9,034 bases of DNA from the NCBI GenBank assembly GCA_002730485.1, contig PCAH01000199.1:1-9034 (forward strand). Direction: 5' to 3'. The translations under genes and the position numbers were made by a program. This stretch comes from Dehalococcoidia bacterium. GTDB lineage: Bacteria > Chloroflexota > Dehalococcoidia > UBA3495. Every line of letters starts with the position of its first letter. The stretch's first letter is position 1. Under the pieces are notes generated by a model, which searched no databases, was not told where the DNA came from, and worked only from the letters and a program-made list of their open reading frames with translations. Shown here in pieces: positions 5,178-9,034 of this stretch.

Positions 5178-6203
5178 TCAGATCTCGCTTCTGTCAGAAG
5201 CAAATTGGTGGGGAGGGACCAGGGACAGCTGTCCGCTACGAATGCATGCATTCACGTGTCCTTCTGAAAGAACCTCCAGGGGCGGGGTACTAGTTGCACA
5301 CCTGTCGATCGCGTGAGGGCACCGGGGACAAAATCGGCAACCGTCGACATCGTCGAGGACGTTGCCGATGTCACCCTTGACGGCCACTTCACGAACGGGT
5401 TCACGGGGATCAGGAACAGGTATCGCTGAAACTAGAGCATGCGTGTAGGGGTTAGCCGGTGATCCGATTACCTGAGAGGGCGAACCGCCTTCCATGATCT
5501 TTCCCAGGTACATGACGAAAATCCGATCAGCAATCTCCCATGCGACTGATAGATCGTGGGTCACAAAGACCAGGGTCATGTTGTGATTGTGTTTTAATCG
5601 AAGAAACAGTTTCAAAATGTCGGAGCGAACAGAAACATCTAGCATCGAAACGGCTTCATCCGCGATCAACAATTGCGGACGAAGGACGATGGCTGCGGCA
5701 ATAGCTACCCGCTGTCGTTGACCCCCGGAGAGTTGGTGTGGGAAAAGCCGGGCGAATTCATCGGCGGGCCGGGGCCCGCATTCGTCGAGTGCTTCAAAGA
5801 CACGGATTTGCAGTTCTTCACGACTGTCGGTCAGGCGGTGAACTTTTATAGGTTCCGAAACAATGTCCCAGACGGAGTGTCGGGGGTTGAATGATTGAAA
5901 TGGGTCCTGAAACACGTATTGGACGTCACGTCGATGAGCGCGGAGTTTCGAGCCGCTGAGGACCGCTACGTCCACATCGCCGAATGACACCGTGCCGGAG
6001 GCAATGGAGACAAGGTGCCCGAAGGCCTGAACAAGTGTCGTCTTCCCAGAGCCTGATTCTCCAACTAGGCACAGGGTCTCTCCCTCGTAAACTTCGAGGT
6101 CCACACCATCTACAGCTCTAATTACCTGGCCGCTGCGCTTAGGTTTGAAGTGGACGGAAAGGCCGCTCACCTGAAGCAACGGTGACTCTTTCCTACTTAA
6201 CAT
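5178..6203 (-). CDS. Dipeptide/oligopeptide ABC transporter ATPase, DppF/OppF type
   Basis: Second ATPase of a PepT-family importer; it sits on the cytoplasmic face of the permease pair and hydrolyses ATP to drive uptake. The 341-residue protein has Walker A GESGSGKTT (48-56), Q-loop Gln99, signature LSGGQRQR (158-165), Walker B LLIADE (178-183), D-loop, and switch His216. It ends with the oligopeptide-transporter C-terminal segment (NPYTHALVSAIP at 251-262, then the cysteine-rich CRFCPRCPHAIDRC). The usual ADEPVSALD is ADEAVSMLD here, a Pro-to-Ala change next to the catalytic Glu. The start at 6203 is chosen because GAGAGGA lies five bases upstream and an upstream ATG at 6239 would add a non-conserved 12 residues. 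The gene overlaps the end of the first ATPase gene by 11 bases, implying translational coupling; it is last in the operon. Confidence 0.9.
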   Translation of the reverse strand: MLSRKESPLLQVSGLSVHFKPKRSGQVIRAVDGVDLEVYEGETLCLVGESGSGKTTLVQAFGHLVSIASGTVSFGDVDVAVLSGSKLRAHRRDVQYVFQDPFQSFNPRHSVWDIVSEPIKVHRLTDSREELQIRVFEALDECGPRPADEFARLFPHQLSGGQRQRVAIAAAIVLRPQLLIADEAVSMLDVSVRSDILKLFLRLKHNHNMTLVFVTHDLSVAWEIADRIFVMYLGKIMEGGSPSQVIGSPANPYTHALVSAIPVPDPREPVREVAVKGDIGNVLDDVDGCRFCPRCPHAIDRCATSTPPLEVLSEGHVNACIRSGQLSLVPPHQFASDRSEI

Positions 6204-7167
6204 CGCCGTCCTCTCTGTAGAGATGGCATGCAGCGGCACGAGTATCGCTGAATCTCTTCAATCTGGGACGCTCGGTCGAGCAGACATCCATCGCGTTAGG
6301 ACATCGCGGATGGAATCGGCACCCCTCAGGGGGGTCTAACAACGATGCGGGAGCTCCGGGGATACCCCGAGATTGACCGCGACCACGTACAAAACTGGGG
6401 ACTGATTGAAGTAGGAGTTGAGAGTAGGGGTGCTTCGGTGCTTCAAAGACCTCCGTACTTGTTCCGTCCTCCACGATTTCGGCGGCGTACATGACGACGA
6501 CGCGGTGGCAAGATCGAGCGACTACTCCGAGGTCGTGGGTGATAAACAGCACTGTTAGGCCCAGGACCTGTTGCAGTTCCTCGAGCAGGGAGAGGATTTG
6601 GGCTTGAACGATGACGTCCAACGCGGTTACTGGCTCATCTGCTATCAGTAGGTCTGGCTGCCCTGAGAGCGCCAACGCGATCCCAGCTCGTTGGCGCATG
6701 CCACCCGAGTACTCGTGTGGGTAGGAGCGGTGACGATCTGATGGGATCCCAACCAAGGACAAAAGTTCAGTGGCCCGTTGGATGCCGCCTGATTTCCCGA
6801 TGTCAGACTCGTGACACAGCACCGTCTCAACAACCTGGTCGACGACCCGCCGCACCGGGTTGAGGGTGTTCATGGCGCCTTGGAAGACCATGCCGATTCT
6901 GCGTCCCCTAATGCCGTTCCACTCGCTCTCGGTGAGATCCGTTAGACGGATTCCGTTGAAGTCAGTAGTCCCCCCTGCCGTAATGGCATTGCGTGGCAGC
7001 AGGCCCAAAAGGCTTAAGGCGAGGGTTGATTTGCCGGAACCACTTTCTCCCACAAGCCCAACCATTGTTCCGGCCTCAATCCTTAGGTTGAGGTGGTCGA
7101 CAGCACGGAGCCTCCTACCGTCTCTCACATAATCGACCTGGAGGTCGTTGATCTCCACAAGCGGCAT
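6193..7167 (-). CDS. Dipeptide/oligopeptide ABC transporter ATPase, DppD/OppD type
   Basis: First ATPase of the importer, partner of the DppF-type subunit. The 324-residue protein shows Walker [10 protein letters not shown] (40-48), Q-loop Gln96 within [13 protein letters not shown] (92-104), signature YSGGMRQR (153-160), Walker B LLIADEP (173-179), D-loop ALDV (182-185) and switch His211. The C-terminal oligopeptide-transporter domain is present ([12 protein letters not shown] 246-257; [21 protein letters not shown] 270-290), which is typical of Dpp/Opp and not of polar amino-acid importers. Length is usual for the DppD group. Its ATG lies three bases after the stop of the second permease gene and its 3' end overlaps the next ATPase gene by 11 bases, so all four genes form one tight operon. 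The substrate is set by the missing binding protein and cannot be told from this subunit. Confidence 0.92.
   Translation of the reverse strand: MPLVEINDLQVDYVRDGRRLRAVDHLNLRIEAGTMVGLVGESGSGKSTLALSLLGLLPRNAITAGGTTDFNGIRLTDLTESEWNGIRGRRIGMVFQGAMNTLNPVRRVVDQVVETVLCHESDIGKSGGIQRATELLSLVGIPSDRHRSYPHEYSGGMRQRAGIALALSGQPDLLIADEPVTALDVIVQAQILSLLEELQQVLGLTVLFITHDLGVVARSCHRVVVMYAAEIVEDGTSTEVFEAPKHPYSQLLLQSVPSFVRGRGQSRGIPGAPASLLDPPEGCRFHPRCPNAMDVCSTERPRLKRFSDTRAAACHLYREDGDVK
6209..6216 (-). promoter_or_regulatory. Ribosome binding site of the DppF-type ATPase gene
   Basis: On the minus strand the sequence AGAGAGGA ends five bases before the ATG at 6203. It lies inside the coding end of the upstream ATPase gene and supports the internal ATG over the one at 6239. 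Confidence 0.6.
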
Positions 7168-7170
7168 CGT

Positions 7171-8082
7171 CTATCGCTTCCCCCGCCGTGGATCCAATAC
7201 TTCTGTCAACGCATTGCCAATGAGCGTGAATGAGAGCACAAGCATGGCGATTAGAACACCTGGAGGCACAACCACCCACCAAAATCCCCTCGAGGTTGCG
7301 CCTGAGCTGAAGGCGGTCTGCAGCATTTTCCCCCAGGAGACCAAGGAGGGATCTCCAAGACCAAGAAATGCCAAGATCGCCTCTGTCAAAACAGCCACCG
7401 CAGTCAGGAGGATGGCGTTGGCCAGAACGATCGGAGCCACGGTGGGAAGCACGTGGACACGCATGATGCGGACCGGGGTCATTCCCATGGCTTGGGCGCG
7501 CAAGATGAATGATCTTTGGCTCTGGGTCAAGACCTCAGCCCGAATCAGACGTGCCGGAACAGCCCAACTCGTCAGCCCGATGACAAGAGTTATTGTCACA
7601 AGTCCTCGTGAAAGCACTGCCGCTAACACGATGATCAGAGGTAGGGCGGGGATCGTAATGAACATGTCGGTAAGGCCCATGGAAAGTTGGTCAAACTTCC
7701 CGCCGAGGTAACCACTGGTGATGCCGATCAGGCTCCCTAAGCCGATAGCGATTGCTGTAGCAGCCACTCCAACCACAAGCGATATGCCGGCTCCCACCGC
7801 CAGCTCCTCCCAAATCGACCTGCCAAGGTTGTCGGTACCAAGGATGTGGTCAGTCCCAGGCCTAACAAACCTGTCCTCAACAGTGTGTCCTGCAAGGGGC
7901 GGGTTCTTATAGGCGAAATACCCCCAAATTGCGTACAAAATAAAGAATGACAGAAGCAGAATTCCAAAGCGCCCTTTGCCCATTTTCCACAAGGCTGAGA
8001 AGATGCCGCGGGAACTCACACCACTAGGAGGTGATTGGCCGGAGTCGAATCCCGAGGTGTGTTCGACTGATGAAATGCTCAT
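7171..8082 (-). CDS. Dipeptide/oligopeptide ABC transporter permease, DppC/OppC type
   Basis: Integral inner-membrane permease that forms the translocation path with the DppB-type subunit. The 303-residue protein starts with about 35 hydrophilic residues, then a first membrane segment (about 38-57), the extracytoplasmic motif ILGTDNLGRS (80-89) diagnostic of DppC/OppC proteins, and further hydrophobic segments near 97-122, 138-158, 161-177, 213-240 and 270-292. The cytoplasmic EAA loop that docks to the ATPase lies at about 182-212 (SFILRAQAMGMTPVRIMRVHVLPT). It ends EVLDPRRGKR, the normal DppC ending. The ATG overlaps the stop of the upstream permease gene as ATGA, which implies translational coupling. 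The ribosome binding site is weak, in keeping with coupled translation. Confidence 0.92.
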   Translation of the reverse strand: MSISSVEHTSGFDSGQSPPSGVSSRGIFSALWKMGKGRFGILLLSFFILYAIWGYFAYKNPPLAGHTVEDRFVRPGTDHILGTDNLGRSIWEELAVGAGISLVVGVAATAIAIGLGSLIGITSGYLGGKFDQLSMGLTDMFITIPALPLIIVLAAVLSRGLVTITLVIGLTSWAVPARLIRAEVLTQSQRSFILRAQAMGMTPVRIMRVHVLPTVAPIVLANAILLTAVAVLTEAILAFLGLGDPSLVSWGKMLQTAFSSGATSRGFWWVVVPPGVLIAMLVLSFTLIGNALTEVLDPRRGKR

Positions 8083-9034
8083 GTCGAACGGATCCGAGGG
8101 TCAAGGCGGGAGTAAAAGAGGTCAGCCACAAGGGTCCCTAAGACAACTATTACTGCGATGACGAAGAAAGAAGCTTCGAGTATCGGGAAGTCACGGTCGC
8201 CGACAGCTTTGAACATGAGTAGGCCAAGTCCAGGCCAAGAGAACACTGCTTCCGTCTGGATCGTTCCAACCATCAGCATGCCCAGGGTCAGTGCCATAAG
8301 CGTGAAACTGGGCAAAAACGCATTTCGGACGCCGTGTCGCCACAAGACAACCCTCGGTCTCAGACCTCGCGATCTGGCGGCGAGCATGTAGTCCTCATCC
8401 ATTACCTCGGCAAGAGAGTTGCGCATGACCAATGCGATTTGCCCAACGCTCACTAGCGCGATCGTCACACCAGGCAGAATCAGGTGGCGGAGTATGTCAG
8501 CGGCTTCGTCGAATGGGCCTGAGTAGATACCTGCCACCGACCTAATTCCTGCTACTGGTAGGACCCCAAACTGAATGCTGAAAACGAGGACAAGGATCAT
8601 GCCCACCCAGAAGGTGGGGAGGCTCCACAGAGTGAGTGCAGTCAGCGTCAGTACAGAATCAGTTCGGGTACCTCGTCGCCAGCCAGCTGTAATACCTATT
8701 GCTAGACCGATTGCGAAGATGAGGATGATCGAGAAACCGACGAGGATCAGGGTGTTGTTGAGAGCAGGCACAATGGAATCAGCTACCGGGCTCCTAGTCC
8801 GGAAGGATATGCCGGTGTCAAATCGGAAGATCTTTGTCAAATATCTGAGGTATTGGCTCCAGATGCTCCCGTCCAAGCCGAATTGGATCTTCAGCGACTC
8901 GACCGCCTCCATTGATAGCCGGCCTTCTCTGGCAATGACCCGCAAGGGGTTTCCGGGCAACATGCGGAATAGCCAAAAGTTGAAGGTTGCTACCCCGAAC
9001 AAGGTGATTGCGGCCTGTCCCACACGACGCACGG
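8079..9034 (-). CDS. Dipeptide/oligopeptide ABC transporter permease, DppB/OppB type (5' end probably outside the window)
   Basis: First permease of the importer. At least 317 residues are visible, with membrane segments near 6-24, 93-116, 126-157, 184-203, 240-262 and 287-306 and the DppB motifs LPGNP (25-29), QYLRYL (60-65), and the EAA loop NSLAEVMDEDYMLAARSRGL (205-224). It ends SRLDPRIRST as DppB proteins do. The first in-frame start codon seen is GTG at 9032, only two bases from the window end, and it falls directly at the RR that normally follows several residues of N-terminus. The true start is therefore probably further upstream, and a substrate-binding protein gene would be expected beyond it. 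It is likely the first of the four transporter genes in view. Confidence 0.9.
   Translation of the reverse strand, partial: VRRVGQAAITLFGVATFNFWLFRMLPGNPLRVIAREGRLSMEAVESLKIQFGLDGSIWSQYLRYLTKIFRFDTGISFRTRSPVADSIVPALNNTLILVGFSIILIFAIGLAIGITAGWRRGTRTDSVLTLTALTLWSLPTFWVGMILVLVFSIQFGVLPVAGIRSVAGIYSGPFDEAADILRHLILPGVTIALVSVGQIALVMRNSLAEVMDEDYMLAARSRGLRPRVVLWRHGVRNAFLPSFTLMALTLGMLMVGTIQTEAVFSWPGLGLLMFKAVGDRDFPILEASFFVIAVIVVLGTLVADLFYSRLDPRIRST

Noticed and set aside
4634..5251. Minus-strand open frame of 205 codons
   Set aside because: It is antisense to the dehydratase gene and runs into the end of the ATPase gene in another frame. It has no recognisable motif and the dehydratase is certain.
7148..7711. 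Plus-strand open frame of 187 codons
   Set aside because: It is antisense to the DppC-type permease gene, which has clear family motifs; the frame has a composition typical of an opposite-strand shadow.
1..9034. CRISPR arrays, insertion-sequence ends, transposase or integrase genes
   Set aside because: No regularly spaced repeats, no terminal inverted repeats flanking a gene, and no DDE, serine or tyrosine recombinase motif were seen on either strand.

Overview
The window looks like a piece of bacterial chromosome of moderate to fairly high GC (roughly mid-50s percent by eye) with mostly G/C-ending codons. No ribosomal or other taxonomic marker is present. An actinobacterial or Chloroflexota-like origin would fit the protein style and the tRNA-like 3' end with its CCA, but this is a weak guess.

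Layout: (1) Positions 1-1468 are a poorly recognisable accessory stretch. It holds a short sequence with both ends of a tmRNA-like fold (17-239), one unrecognised gene (444-1352), and the 3' half of a tRNA gene without its 5' half (1431-1468), followed by a terminator-like hairpin. Tailless tRNA 3' ends of this kind are classic marks of integration-site recombination, so 1468 is a plausible boundary between an island on the left and ordinary chromosome on the right. (2) Positions 1469-1720 are non-coding upstream DNA with a small cluster of CGACCG-type motifs. (3) Positions 1721-5143 are a three-gene plus-strand catabolic operon: an SDR-type L-threonine 3-dehydrogenase, a class III PLP aminotransferase, and a fold-type II PLP enzyme of the threonine/serine dehydratase family. 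(4) Positions 5178-9034 are a minus-strand operon, convergent with the first, encoding two ATPases and two permeases of a dipeptide/oligopeptide (Dpp/Opp, PepT family) ABC importer. The first permease gene runs to or past the window edge. No substrate-binding protein gene is in view and would be expected just beyond 9034.

Together, regions 3 and 4 read as an uptake-and-degradation locus for a small peptide, a hydroxyamino acid such as threonine, or a modified amino acid. The importer would supply the substrate, one enzyme oxidises a beta-hydroxyl, one eliminates ammonia from a beta-hydroxyamino acid, and one moves an amino group. The usual partner of threonine dehydrogenase (2-amino-3-ketobutyrate CoA ligase, Kbl) is not in the window. 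The dehydratase departs from family consensus at two PLP-contact motifs, and the dehydrogenase lacks the usual NAD-ribose acidic residue. The true substrate may therefore not be threonine.
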